64,000 nucleotides of DNA, from the NCBI GenBank assembly GCA_030549175.1, contig JAUKUA010000002.1, positions 5,704,001 through 5,768,000 of the forward strand. The letters are read 5' to 3'. The position numbers were made by a program, and so were the translations under genes. Shown one piece after another: positions 23,839 through 35,771 of this stretch (position 1 is the first letter of the stretch; each line of letters opens with the position of its first letter). Source of the DNA: Lasiosphaeris hirsuta (Eukaryota > Ascomycota > Sordariomycetes > Sordariales > Lasiosphaeriaceae). Under the pieces are notes generated by a model that saw nothing but the letters and a program-made list of their open reading frames with translations, did not search any database and was not told where the DNA came from.

Positions 23839-24377
23839 GAACTGCTCGCCAAACGTTAAATTCTCGGCAAACATCCCAACCCTACGTGGGTGGCAAAGTA
23901 AAGCCCCAGAAGCCTCCGTACAGAGATGTCCAGCTTAGGAAGGTTTGGTCTAGAAATTGATCGACTCGGGATTCTAGGACTGGATTCTCATAGCATTACA
24001 GAGAGGGTTACGATGATTGCCGATCCTCCAGCTTTCGGTCACGTTGTGACTGCCGTGTGCCGTGGGCTGTCGGGCAAGTAACTGCATCCACGCACGATGT
24101 TCCTGCCCGCCACATTCGTTAAGGCGCTTCTAAGCAGAAGGTGCAAACTAGGCGTCGAATTTGAAGTAAGTACAAGAGCCTACCATTCCCAACGACCCCT
24201 CTTTGATGTTACCTCACGCATTCCCTACCTCCCTGACCTTACCTCAGCCCCAAACCCGAGCCCCTACCTCCCCTTGGTAAGGTACCTAGCTGACAACTCC
24301 GAGAGTTTTTCAAGCTCAACATGTCTCAAGCTAGGAGGGCGCATTTGTTTCCACCCTAGCCCAAGAATATTCTCGCG
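23839..24377. other. no gene recognised
   Basis: Mixed sequence with short ORFs. It may include more decayed sequence of the neighbouring relics. Confidence 0.3.
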
Positions 24378-24611
24378 GCATTCTGTCCTTTCGGGCCTTT
24401 CTTGTGGCGCTGGGAGAGCCAGATTGTGGCGCTGCTCAGCTGGGTCAGGTCGATTTCGTATCTATCTCGGAGGAGTGCGGGAGACTGCATATATGGGGAG
24501 ACCAGACAGAGGAAGAACTACCCGCCAACGCTCGTAGCTCTTTGGGCGGTAACACCCCGCCGCGATAGCGAGCTCAAGGACCTTGTCCGAGGCATCACCA
24601 TGCAACGCTAG
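24378..24611 (+). pseudogene. fragment of NLR/HET-type N-terminal helical region
   Basis: In one frame: CGRLHIWGDQTEEELPANAR followed by SSLGG. The next frame continues RRDSELKDLVRGI. This recalls the conserved block (LxIWGxQ..LP..SRGSL..LR.D.ELK..V) found before NTPase or ankyrin parts of many ascomycete proteins. One frameshift and early stops; nothing downstream continues it. Assignment is from memory of the family. Confidence 0.45.
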
Positions 24612-25829
24612 CCTTACGGACATAGTTATTCACACTGGTCTGTATGATCTTTCACCCCAAATCACGTGACAGATCACGTGATGTACCAACCTGGGTTGTT
24701 GCAGGCTCCCCAGGAAATGGCTAGCCACGTTCCTAACGGAAAGGATAGGACACGGAGATTTCCGATCCTATCACGAAAGGTTCGGGTATAACCCGATGAC
24801 CTAGAAGGTGTGCATATGCGGGATCAACAAGGAGCCGGGGCATATCTCCAAATACCCACTCAACTCGAGAACCTTACCAACCCTGCCTAGTGGAGGGTTA
24901 CCACTTGTAGTTTATGTATCGATGGATTAGATAAGTAGATAGATAAGAGGATGGATGGGTAGTGAATGACTTCCTGCAGCAAGCAAGGAACCATGCCTTT
25001 GGCATGGCCCTAGCGCCCACCTGGGGCCTACATCTTGCATGGCCAGGATCCTGAATCCTAACCTCCCTCCTCTTCGCCACCCAATTTACTCTACTTCACG
25101 GAATACAGCACAATTGCCAGTATTTACGTGATTTAGTCAGGGTTGCCAGATAACCCTATTAGATTCATGGACCGAAAGTCGAATCCATCCGTCATGCAGT
25201 TAAACTCCCACTTGCCTGATGGATAACGACTGTACTACACGGAGCTGTAGGCGCCCTCGCAACTTTTCTTCTTATACAATTTGCACATATACAAAGTGAC
25301 ACTGTAGCATTCAGGGATAAATGAGGGTTGATTGGCCATACTTGTAGTCCCAGTATCTTGGCAACTAAGGGATTATCCATCTTGGCCGCCTAGTCTGACT
25401 ACTATTCGATAGCTGTCAGCACAAGGGAGAAATGATGAGTATGGGTAACTATGTGAGTCCTACCAGAAAGTGGGTCTTTTGTTGTATTTTTTTGCATAGT
25501 TTATCGGTATAATAGTGGATCTTGAGGTGGTGATCTGCTAAGAGGGAATGGGATGAAAGTATCACACATGCTCTAACTGTGAAGACTTGAATTTGCTCCG
25601 AGAGCATCGGCAAAGTTTCTGCATGTTCCGGGATTCAGCTCAGGGCCATGTCTAGCAACGGGAAAGCATGGATGTCTGGATTCGTGTCAGATAATCTGAT
25701 ATTCGCGTGGCTGTAAGGAGGTTCTTTTCTGCTTCCGACGAAGCATTGAGCAGCGATTTTATCGGCTCGTAGGCCGAGGGCCACGGGGTAAAGACAATTT
25801 AAATGAAATGCACCAAAGATTTGAATTGA
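24612..25829. other. gene-free stretch with CACGTG pair
   Basis: No coding sequence recognised. Two identical TCACGTGA palindromes lie 12 bp apart at 24662-24669 and 24674-24681. A short inverted repeat (ggatagga/tcctatc) is at about 24743-24772. Confidence 0.4.
24662..24681. promoter_or_regulatory. tandem CACGTG (E-box) palindromes
   Basis: Two TCACGTGA sites with a 12-bp period. CACGTG is bound by bHLH factors such as the phosphate regulators Pho4/NUC-1, but the nearest rightward gene, the phosphatase, starts 2.6 kb away. A role is speculative. Confidence 0.25.
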
Positions 25830-26757
25830 ATGGAGAAAGACGCGGCAGTACTCTCTCTATGGAGAGCATTGTTGGTTGCCAATCACTCAGCCGCTAACGG
25901 AAACGTAGACGAAAAACTTGATAGTTCCCATCGGCTCGACAACAACTTTGCCCGACGCGAGATCGTCGCAGGAAGGACGCCTTACTTCACCGATAAGACC
26001 CGTCTCATGTGGTACAATCTGTGCACCAACAACTGCCAACTTTTCGTCCAGTTTTACTCGAAAAGACCAGACCGATAACGGATGCACCCACGCCAATTCC
26101 ATCCGCTCTGCATGATACAATCGGCCTCGCGCTAAGCATGGGGATGCATGCGCCCAGCTTCCCTTCGATCCTGCCCTTCCTTCGAGCTAGCACAGAAGCC
26201 TCCAATTCCACGTCGCACTCTACCACTCGGCCACAGGATTGATCTAGCCCATAATGTTCATACTACTCTCCCAAACTACAATCACCAACCTTCAATCACA
26301 ATCCGGAACCGAGCTGCCGCCGCTTGTAGGAGCTTCGACGGGCCTCATGACCCCCATTATGACGTTTGTCTTTTCTTAAGCAACGCCAAAACGGAAGTGA
26401 GAGATCTCCACGATACAGAAACAAAGAGACCAAGAAAACCTCGATGCTGAGATTAAGATCAAAGTCACACATGCACTGCTGTCAGCCATTATCGACATCT
26501 GTATTGGCATGGTTCTTTGGGTTGTAGCCGCTACGCCGCATCTGGTCCGGGGATGGGTTGACGTGGGTGAGACAGAGCACTTGGGAATGTGTTGGATTGC
26601 TGTAGTGCCGAGGAGGCCAGGGAAGATCCTGACCTGCGCTAATCCGGGGTGGCTTTGGTGGGTGGGAGCTCCCACTCAACAGCTGCCTTTCTCGGCGGCC
26701 ACTTTTCTTTCTGCAGTCTCGCAGCGCTGGAAACGTCAATGCGGGCTATATTGATGA
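25830..26757 (+). pseudogene. relic of a fungal NNCQ-motif membrane protein
   Basis: Frame 1 from 25830 reads to WYNLCTNNCQLFVQ and then stops. The next frame continues LLEKTRPITDAPTPIP, so a frameshift lies at about 26055. Farther on, QENLDAEIKIKVTHALLSAI followed by a hydrophobic helix (DICIGMVLWVVAA) is readable after more breaks. NNCQ followed by hydrophobics recalls papain-fold-like fungal proteins, with a C-terminal membrane helix. Not functional as read. Confidence 0.4.
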
Positions 26758-27238
26758 TGCCGATATCAAGGATACAGAGGGGAGAGGGGAGAAGAAGGGG
26801 GGGGGGGGGGGGGGCAACCCCTCTTCCAGCAATGGGCTTGCAAACAGGGATACCGATCAACTAGCGAGCTCGAGCTGATCTGATAAGAGGCCGAGACCCG
26901 AGTGGGTGGGGACCATCCACCGACATCCGACCCGACACCCGGGACGGAGCCCGCCCATCTCCGCGGAACTACGGGGGTCTGGTGGGGAACAGATAATAAT
27001 GCAAAAGGGAGATACTAATACGGTGATGTAATGTTCTCACAAAGTAGATGGCATATATCATATATTCATCCCCAGGAGGGGTCCCCTCATTGTATCCGGT
27101 TCCTTTGTTCCCTTCGCTCCTTCAAGACCGGATTTCGCAGCTTATCACCCAAGTTACAACCGATAATTTATTGAGCTCTAAAGTTGTTACTCGTTTTTGA
27201 AAAGGAGAACTAGGTAAAAAAAAAATAATAAAAAAAAA
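26758..27238. other. 5' region of the acid phosphatase gene
   Basis: Holds a run of G at about 26798-26814. A-rich sequence (aaaaaaaaataataaaaaaaaa) sits directly before the ATG at 27239, probably the 5' leader. No other gene seen. Confidence 0.5.
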
Positions 27239-28797
27239 ATGCTGACCGGGTTCACTGCGGTGTTGCCCGTCTTGGGTCTACTGGCCGGTACCGTGACAGC
27301 TGAGACAGTGCATGGGGTTGTCGTCTTTTCTCGCCACGGAGACAGTACGTTTTCTTGTCCCACCCTGCATCACGCCACCTACCCAAGTCATTCAAGTTCT
27401 GTAACTCAACTAACCCAAGCCCCTTATTAAAAGGAACCACGAAGCACTATGGCGCCCAGGCTCTGACAGGGCTCGGAGCCACACAGAACTTCCAAGTCGG
27501 CAGCGATTACAGAGCCCGCTACCTCACAACCGGCTCGCCCCACCGCATTCTGAACATTAGCGAGTTCAACTATGTTTCGTCGCAAGTCTACGCTACCGCT
27601 CCCAGCCAGGGAATTCTCCTCAACACGGCCACGGCCTTCCTCCAAGGTCTTTACCCGCCCCTGGTGGGTCTCGACCCCCAGATCGCTTCTCAGACGCTAA
27701 ACAATGGTACCAACTCGACATCGCCTCTGAACGGCTACCAGTACGTAACTCTCCAAGGAATCGTAGGCAACAGCCCGGACGCAATCTGGATCAAGGGCGA
27801 TGACGGCTGCCCAGCCTACACCCAAGCGGGCGATTCCTTCAAGCAGAGCACCGAGTTCATGACGCGCAACGCCGAGACGCGTGGTTTCTACCGTGGCTTC
27901 TTCCCGGTGCTGCAGTCTGTCTACGACTACCAATCGGCCGATAATATGAGCTACGCTAAAGCCTACGACATCTTTGACCTGATCAACGTAGCTCGGATCC
28001 ACAACGCGACGTCGCCGGCCCGCAACGTCACTGATGAGCAGCTATTCCAGCTGCAGACCTTGGCCGACAGCGCCGAATTTGGCGACAACTACAACCGCAC
28101 GCAGCCGGCGCGGTCCATCCACGCCGAGACGTTCGCCGGCGGGGTTCTCGCCCAGCTCAACAAGACGATTACCTCGCAGGGCCGGCTCAAGTTCTCCTTG
28201 CTGGCCGGAAGCTACGACACCTTTCTCGCCTTCTTCGGCCTCACCAATCTCACTACCGTCGACCCCGACTTCTTCGGCCTGCCTGGCTACGCCTCTACTA
28301 TGGCCTTTGAGCTGTTCAGCTCCGACTCTGCGTCAGCTTCCTCGTTCCCCACCGATGCCGACGCGGACCTGCGCGTCCGCTTTCTCTTCAAGAACGGCAC
28401 CGACGGCGCACTCACCGCATACCCGCTCTTTGGCTCTGGTACCGATTCGCTGGCCTGGCCCGACTTTGTCGACCGGCTGCAGCCCCGCGCCATCACGACG
28501 ACGGCGAAGTGGTGCTCCGCCTGCCAGAGTCAAGTCGACTTTTGTGCCGGGTTCAACCAGTCCGGCAGTGGCGCGACGGCTGCCTCGGGTGGAGGAAGCG
28601 GGGGGGGCCTGTCAAATGCCGTCGCGGGTGTGATCGGGGCGATGGTGACGCTCGGTGTTGTCGCTATTGTCGGCGCCCTCACCTTTCTACTGCTCCGGAA
28701 ACGGCGCTCTGCTATCGGTGCCAGCCCGGATACCGGGGCGGCGAATGGCGAAAAGGGAAGTCTTCGCAGCGCAAGCCACAGCTCTAGAGGTGTGTAA
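27239..28797 (+). CDS. histidine acid phosphatase, membrane-anchored
   Basis: Two exons (27239-27344, 27434-28797) joined by an 89-bp GT-AG intron give 489 residues. A cleavable signal peptide is visible (residues 1 to about 21, ending GTVTA). The catalytic RHG of the histidine phosphatase superfamily is at residues 32-34 in VVFSRHGDR, and the intron splits the following Arg codon. The block SIHAETFAGGVLAQLNKTI lies where the family's second catalytic region is expected. About eight Asn-x-Ser/Thr sites suggest a secreted glycosylated domain. Near the C-terminus four close cysteines are followed by a Gly/Ser linker, one membrane helix (AVAGVIGAMVTLGVVAIVGA) and a basic cytoplasmic tail. Likely a cell-surface or vacuolar phosphomonoesterase. 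Confidence 0.88.
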
Positions 28798-29199
28798 GTG
28801 GTCTGAACGTGAAATGAGCCAAGCCGTACAGTACAAGCTGGAAGACAGACGGACTGAATGCGGCGGTCTCTGTTTCTCGAAATATATAGTTAACACACAT
28901 CACTGCACCACGAATTTCCCTTTCCTTCTTCGGAACTGAGTGGTTGCCGCCTTATCCTGAGCCAGACTGAGCCAGGCTGGGCGAGGGGTTCATAGTTCTG
29001 GGCTGCTTCGACTATAGCTGCCACGATGTAAGTGGCGGTGGAGTTGCAAGGATAAGTTCCTGAAAAAAGAAAAAAAGAAAAAAAAACCTAGTTTTAGGAC
29101 ACTTACACCACCTGCGCCACGATCGCCTCCTATACCCTCAACGATGCTCGTACAGAACTTACCTACTTAGAAGCAGACTCGGAATTGAGCAGATCATCA
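28798..29199. other. 3' flank with a TGAGC-rich patch
   Basis: No gene. At 28957-28985 lies TGAGCCAGACTGAGCCAGGC, which is related in inverse orientation to the array at 30160-30216. Confidence 0.4.
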
Positions 29200-29835
29200 A
29201 GAAAACAGGCGAGACATTGCTGGAGGCCATAAACCAAGCCACTTCGTATTCTTGAAGCCCAGCTAGGCCGGGGCTTCGGTAGTCTTGGCTGTTTCTTTTA
29301 TTGGCGTTGGGGTTTGGTGGTTCTATTATGGAGGGCCTTTTTGGCCCTATATTGTGGCTTTAGTCGTCTGGCCAACCGTTTACAGGCCTGTTGGATTATT
29401 AGCTGAGCCCCTGACTTTTGCCGTACGTAGAGTGGGTTAGGGGGCTCTCTGGAGAGGTATAGGTGTCGCTTGAAGCTGAGCCTCGAAGTCGGTTAGCCTC
29501 TTGTTTAGGTATAGGTCTAGTAGGGGGGCCTAGGTCTCAACCTCTAGGCTCCTGTTACTATTCTAAGGCCTCGGTTCTGTGCCGTCAAAAGGCTGGCTGC
29601 TATCCTTGAGAGGGCGAAGTCTTGCCTTTTAAGCTTTCCTTCTATTGCGTCTTTATGGGCTCTCCAGGAAAGCTTCCTGTCTAGCCATACTCCAAGGGAA
29701 CGGCCTACGGGGGAGGGAGTTACGGTGCTGTGTCGCCCTGTCGGGAGGGACAGTTTAACTGGGTCTTTTCATTCTTTATAACCTTTATTGAAGTAGGTTA
29801 GTTCGCTCTTTTCCCCTGCAAAAATACCATACCCC
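29200..29835 (-). mobile_element. Tad-like LINE reverse-transcriptase relic
   Basis: On the minus strand 29588-29707 reads GRSLGVWLDRKLSWRAHKDA and KLKRQDFALSRIAAS. These are the region just after the reverse-transcriptase palm in Tad/LINE elements of ascomycetes (LGVWLDRKL, LSRIAAS). Many stops and frame breaks lie on both sides, and no ORF1 or intact RT is present. TA-rich damage would fit RIP (repeat-induced point mutation), but that was not measured. Confidence 0.65.
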
Positions 29836-30097
29836 TTGTTTTTGCATCTTTGTGTCAGCAGTTTTCTGGTTCTAGTCATGGCAATCTTTGCTAGTACCTG
29901 CTACGGCTAATTGCTCTGCTGGTCCTTGAAATCCCAATAATTCAACATCTTTTCCAACGTGCCCATAACCTAAGTTATCTTGCTGTGCCGACTTAATCTC
30001 ACTCCTCAGACCTCAAGATCGACTCAACCGTATCCACCACAATCTTCTCCAATCCGGTGTACTCGACCCCCAAAACCTGCCTCGACCTGCTGTTATG
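29836..30097. other. no gene recognised
   Basis: AT-rich continuation of the decayed repeat region. Confidence 0.3.
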
Positions 30098-30216
30098 TGC
30101 GACGAATCTGGGCACACAAAATTTCCTTTTTCGAACCTTGCACACGCGACATTGCTCACCCTGGCTCAGGCTCGGCTCAGTCTCTGCTCAGGATTTGCTC
30201 AGGCTGGCTCACCTTT
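30098..30216 (+). repeat. dispersed repeat, core plus GGCTCAG array
   Basis: Core cgaatctgggcacacaaaat followed by ttcctttttcg. Then comes an array of CTCA-containing units (gctcaccctggctcaggctc and more). The core recurs inverted, with few mismatches, at 47657-47688 beside a similar array. Confidence 0.6.
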
Positions 30217-31233
30217 GCTTACCCTAATCGCTATTTTTGGTAGGCTGCGCTGCAGCATACTGAATTAATTCAACTCTAGTCGAGTGGGCCTAGAATTAGC
30301 CCCATAGATAAAGATGGCTAAAATGAGTTACTCTTTGAGACCCAGTTTTCGTCCCTAGTGCCAGGTTCTGGTCTTATAGAGTCCAAGTTTTTGGCCTAGC
30401 CTATACTGGCACATGGTGTGGGACAGTACATAACATTCTAGTCTATTCCGCAGGACTAGTACGTAGTATCATGGCACAAAAACTGGGATAGTATTTGACA
30501 TTCGAGGGTATTATATAGTATAATATATAACATTAAAACTTAGTTATTACATGAAATAACTATTAGAAAGAAGGAGGTTCTGGCCTTCAGCCAGCACAAC
30601 ACTAAGACGAAGGCTCTGGAAAGTGCCAGATCTGTGGATTTGTCAATAGCAGCTATAAGCCATGCAATGGCTTCGCCACCATTTACCACTACAAATAGGA
30701 GCTCTCTGGCATCTGCCAGAGAGCCACGCAAAGAAAAAGAAACAATTCAATCAACCAGTTGCAACTCCTTTTCAATCGCTCCAATTCTCCAACTTTCCAA
30801 TATATAGCGTTTCTAACAGATATTGGGATTGACAAAAGAGATATAATAGCATATAGCAGCAAAAGCTTTGGGACAGTTGTTAATAAGAGCTTTAAGAGCA
30901 ATGGTGTTAGTAAGGGGCTAAGGATTAGGTGTATTATTGCCATTGGTAAGTGTAGTAGATAGTATAGAAGCTCTTAAAGGGTCTGGCCTTAAGTAAACTA
31001 TTTCAAAAGCCAAATCCTATGCAGGTTGCTAGCCATTCTACTTACAGTTTGTAATGGAGGTAATTGATATATATACATAGCATCAAGTTACATTACTGTA
31101 CTTTTATCTGAATGTATTGCGTTATCTTGCCCGAGACGGGCCCAACTTTGGCTTGCTCTGCTCCGGAAATAAGACCTGGACAAATAGGTCTTATTCCAGT
31201 ATTTCAAGTAGCTTCTTCCAATCAGCTGAGCTT
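30217..31233. other. AT-rich repeat-derived stretch
   Basis: No gene. It contains the hairpin ctctctggcatctgccagag at 30702-30723 with TATA-poor sequence before it. This is probably a decayed LTR of the same small family as 31234-31505, possibly ending ctaaca at 30818. Confidence 0.35.
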
Positions 31234-31505
31234 TGTCAAATAAGAAGGGTCTTTGGTGTGGTCGACGTAGCTGGAAATATTCCATGGGAGCTGAACTGGC
31301 TGTGCCAGTTCAGCTGGCAAAAACCTGGCGATTCAGCTGGTGTGGGCTAATGTTGCCACACACCTTGCCACCATCTACATGTATAAAAGAAGTGCTTTCT
31401 GGCTCTGCCAGAAAGCAACAAACAAGCTCATCACAATCTTAATCACAATCACAATACAACCCATTCACAAAAACCTACGTGGATGAAAGGTGCCGTGCAT
31501 CTGAC
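31234..31505 (+). mobile_element. solo LTR, small family, TSD AGCTT
   Basis: A 272-bp unit starting TGTCAAATAA and ending GCATCTGACA. It is flanked by perfect 5-bp duplications AGCTT (31229-31233 and 31506-31510). Inside, gtataaaag at 31381 is followed by the hairpin CTTTCTGGCTCTGCCAGAAAG at 31395-31415, the layout shared with the LTRs near 40.2, 40.8 and 43.5 kb. Confidence 0.8.
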
Positions 31506-31510
31506 AAGCT

Positions 31511-32214
31511 TAATTATAATACTCCCCAAAATTAAACTAGACAACAAAGCTGTAACTATAATCTTCCCAATTGCTCCTAGATTAAGCTTTACAATACCCA
31601 ACCAAAGACGCACGTAAAAAATGGAATGCCTTTTTCACACACACCTGCCAAACTCAAGGCCTGCAAATCTCCAGTTCGCAGAACGTGCAAGAGCGATACA
31701 CTTTTCAACAGTCATTCCTGTGCTGCTCGGGTCGCGGGCAGATTGGGCGACACGGACTCGAGCAGACGCCGAGTCCCGAGAACATCCCGTATTACGGAAA
31801 TTGCACACAGGAGCAACTGTAGGAACCACTGAAGCAGTTGTCGACGCAGATCTAGACGTTTCTCCCTTCTTCTTTCCTTCTATGACTTCGATTCTGTCTC
31901 GTTCGCGTCTGTACGGCTCTTCTTGCGGCCCTTCGATTGCGGTGCAGGCTCCTTCTTTAGGCAATGGCTTCTGCTGGTCGTACTTGGTCTAGGTTTCGGG
32001 TCGCTCATCGCTAATCGCGAAGGGGGCATCTACGGCGTCTATAGCAGACTAAGGACTGAGCCCAGAAGCCCAAAGAATTTGGTCCCTGTTTTGAGTTGGA
32101 CTCTTCCACCCCTCAGTTCTTTGGGCCTTGTTCCGGGTCCCACGTCGCACTAAAATCCAGAGAAAGAATGCACATGTGCTGCGATATTTGGGGCTGGCCA
32201 ACGGCCTACTTGAA
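31511..32214. other. no gene recognised
   Basis: Open frames of about 110-120 codons on both strands (31621-31992 +, 31635-31964 -) have odd composition and no recognisable homology. The end is the 3' flank of the CHAT gene. Confidence 0.3.
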
Positions 32215-35200
32215 CTACAGATACCACGCCCCATGCAAGACAAATGCAGCCCAGTGATACGGGACGCGAATCTCCTCCCCCTTGTAGCCAGCCTCGCGCC
32301 TGTTAAGAAGCCGTAACACGGCCTTCTGGAAGCAGATTGCCACGTTCACTGGCCCTCCAGCTCCGTGCTGCTTGTGCAGGGCCCGATAGAAGTAGCCCGC
32401 AAAGTCCCGTCCATCGCGGCTATCCACCGGCCACAGAGTGCCCACAGCGCTCGCGCAGCCCGCAACCTGCAGCGCTGCCAGCATCCCTTGCGGCTCGTCC
32501 CCCGGCGTGAAGGCCTGCACGCCCGAACTGCAAGCTACCATGCAGGCGAGAGCTGCGTCGATGCGCAGCGCAAAGGCGTCGCGCACGGTGAAGGCGTCGT
32601 CGTCACCGCCGCCGTCGTCGGCTCCGCTGCCTGCCGGCTCCTTGTGGCCTCGGCTGAGTCGCAGGGACTGGTGCAGCACGTTGACGTGCTCGTCCATGTG
32701 GCCGTGGTAGTGCAGAATGTCGACCCCCCGCACGAGGGACTCTAGGTTGTGCCGTGTGGCATAAGGGCCGAGGAGCGGCTCCGTTTTGAAGTCGCAGGCC
32801 AGCTTCCGCATACAAGAATATATTTTCTCTCGTTCACTTGCCTTGTTCTCTCGTTCACTTGCCTTGTTCTCTCGTTCGCTTGCCTTGTCCTCGTACACGG
32901 CGAAGACGGCAGCACGTAGTGAGTTCCCGCGCTTTCGTGCATCAGCCCGCCTGCAGCACTGCCGGAGCAAAGACAGGCTGGTTGAGTAAACGACTGGATT
33001 CCGTGCTATCAGGATATGGCTGCCGTCGTATGTAAGGGCATGGAGAGGAATAGCATGTAGAACCAATGTCGGGCACAGGACGAGGAGATCCCCCTCGGAC
33101 GAGAGGCGACCGAGCTCCGATACCAATCCGCTGATCTCATCTAACCTGGCTCGGTCTAGCAGTAGCAGTTGGTCCCGAGATTGCGTCGTCTCAACTATTG
33201 ATAGGTGTTTGCGTTTCCATTGTCGTATCTGGGACACTGTGATGTCCAAGCTCGACAGCTGTGGTTTCAGACTAGAGTCGAGGGTAATCATGACGATTGC
33301 CTCCCCAACAAACACCCAATCAACCAGAACAATTTTCTTATTCTCGGGTAGCCGCCTTGCTGCATCACCCTTGAAGATCCAGTCGAGGTCTTCCAGCCCT
33401 CTGACGCCGTCTCTTGATGCCAACAGATGGCTGAGGGAGGAGTGGCCGTCCATCCGGGCGTGAAGCCGGTCCAGTTTGATGCGAAGCTCAATGCTCTCAC
33501 CAGCATGGGCGCCTTGGAGCTCTTCGAGGAGCCGCTCCTCTTCCTCCAAGATCTCCACTGCTTCGGTGTCGCCGATAAGTTCTGGAGACAGCGCCGCGGC
33601 GGAAATGAGTCGTGGCGCCACCGTGTCTGCCAGAGCCCTCGCCTTAGCCGTTTGCGTCCATTCCCACAGCTTCTCACCATCTCCCAGGCCGAGAGAGAGC
33701 CTCAAGGCGCGCGTGCGGATGTCGCTCTGGAAAACCGAAGCTACGAGAAGCTGTTTCTGGCGCAACGACGCAAGGCCTGAAGAGTCTGAAAGATCCGCCC
33801 TGTTGCGCTCGCAGACTGACTGGCCCACCTTGAGATAGCCGAGTGCCTCAGAATGCAGGTGAATTTTGTCCTCGGGATGGCGCTGACCAATCTCTTCGAA
33901 CGCCATAGAAATCTCCATGATGAACTCTACTGGTATATTTTCGAGGCCTAGATTGCGGTATGCTTCAAAGGTTAATCTAGCCTGGTCGAGAATGGCGGAG
34001 TCGCCGGCCGCCGGGGTTGGGTTCCGGAAGTAGCTTTGAAAGATGATGTTCTGGCATTGCGCAACTTCCCTAACATTGTCCCTAGAGGAGAGCTCTGCCA
34101 GCGCCTCCTTGGCGAGTTTCTCAGCGTCATTGAATTCCTTTGTCGCTACACAGATCTTAGCTCTGCGAAGCAAGGCGTTGGGAGTCTCTCTAGACTTGAG
34201 CGCTTCCCGCTTTACCATCCAAAGCATCTGTCGCGCGTTGTGGAAGCCTTCGGAACTACCGCCATGCTGCGCCAAACGGCTTTCCAGCCAAACTAGCGCG
34301 TCATATTTTGCGATCTGCCCTTTCAAGTAGTTGTGCTGCTTGTCGAGGGTGAGGGAGTCCGTCAGAAGCTTGACGGCTAGTTGGCCGCCCGTCTCGCCCG
34401 AGTCCATGGCGAGCGCTAGCGCTAGCTTTGCGTCGGAGATAAGTTCATAATCACAGCCCTTCTCAAATTCCTTGACAGCCCTCTTCGCGTACTTTAGGCC
34501 ATTCTCTTTATCGCCTAGTAGGGTGCAAACTTGACCGAGCAGCAAGGATGCCTGGCCGCTAGTTCGCGGTGTCTGAGTAGAGGCAGGGTCGAGGAACTCG
34601 CGCAGCGTCGCCACCGACTTCCCCAGATGCTGCGGCCATGTAACCATGTTTGCTGCAAAAGTCAAATGTATCTTCAGCAGGAAGTATCCGTTCTTGGTCC
34701 GCGACGAGACGATCCGGGCGCGATCAAAGGCGCTGGTGAAGTTGTTCCAGGAGGCCAATTCGGCGGCAGCCGTCATAGCATGGAAGAGTGTAGAGAATTC
34801 CGATGCGACAGAGTTGAGCTTCTCGAAAGCATTCGCCAATTGCAGCATCTCCTCGAAGGTGCTGGCCGTCATGGGCGACGTCATATCAAGGCGTTGCAAT
34901 CGGGATTTCAAGATCCCATCTCGGCAGGACGACTGTTCAAAGAGCTCTTCGGCGCTTTGGAAAAGGGGTGCAGCCTTGGATGCATCTCCAGATGTCGCTG
35001 CAGCAACCCCTAGCTCGAGAGCGACATGAGCCCTGTCAACTGGTAGCAGAGTAGGATTCTCGAGAAGTGGCCTCAGGATATTCTCTTTGTCATGTTCCGA
35101 CGTTGACTGGTCGGCAAGGAACAATGAGAACAGGACAATGTCATGGCTCTGGCCAGTCTCTTGTAGTATTTGTAAAATTGCCTGGAGCCTGGTTTGCACA

Positions 35201-35744
35201 AGGGGCTTGAAGACTTCGGTGTCCAAGAGTCCCTCATATATCGCAATGGTGAGAATTTTGTAATAGAAGTAATTCATCGCAATCTGCAACGGTTGTGTTG
35301 TAAGAATCTACTAATGGAATATGCACCAACAAGGCGTACCTCTGTATCTGAGAGTCTGACTCCCGCCAAGGGAGCCTCGTTGATGTTCTGGATTGACATG
35401 GCAACATCTAGCGCCGCCTGGATCTCACACCTGGAGAGCAGACCGAAGAAACTGCGCGCCAGGAGTAAGGCGTTCCGGGCAGTCTGGTTCGGCCACGCAC
35501 TTCCCCCCTGGCCGCAGGACCTATCCGCCACATCTAGTGCCGTGCCGACGCACCCCTGGAGGAAGTAGTTCCATGCCAATTCAAGGCCGACTTCTGGATG
35601 GAGCTTTTCATTGTTGGGCATCAACGCCGCGTACTTCTGGAACTCTCCCCACCGCGCGAATAGCCGGTGCTGTCTTAAACGGTGAACGTGCAATGAGATA
35701 TCTGTCGGGATGGATTCATCACCTGGGCGCTGATGAACGGCCAA
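32215..35744 (-). CDS. TPR-CHAT protease (caspase-like, separase clan)
   Basis: Two exons (35744-35340, 35283-32215; 56-bp GT-AG intron) give about 1157 residues, and the gene very probably continues upstream into the ORF at 35772-37019. Alpha-helical TPR-like repeats fill most of the protein. The C-terminal CHAT domain has both catalytic blocks: LHYHGH (His codon 32704-32706) and MVACSSGV (Cys codon 32530-32532). The end reads HWAAFVLHGAW, typical of CHAT C-termini. A 21-nt unit is repeated three times in frame (32824-32886), giving ENKASER repeats in the linker before the catalytic domain. If the gene stands alone, the first ATG is at 35621. In fungi and bacteria TPR-CHAT proteases act in regulated cell death or immunity. 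The gene is divergent from the beta-rich protein gene at 38958. Confidence 0.85.
32824..32886 (-). repeat. 21-nt in-frame tandem repeat x3 in CHAT gene
   Basis: Three copies of a 21-nt unit; the third differs at one base. Encodes (D/N)KASERE repeats. Confidence 0.95.
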
Positions 35745-35771
35745 TTCTGCGGGGCGGATTAGAAACCATCT

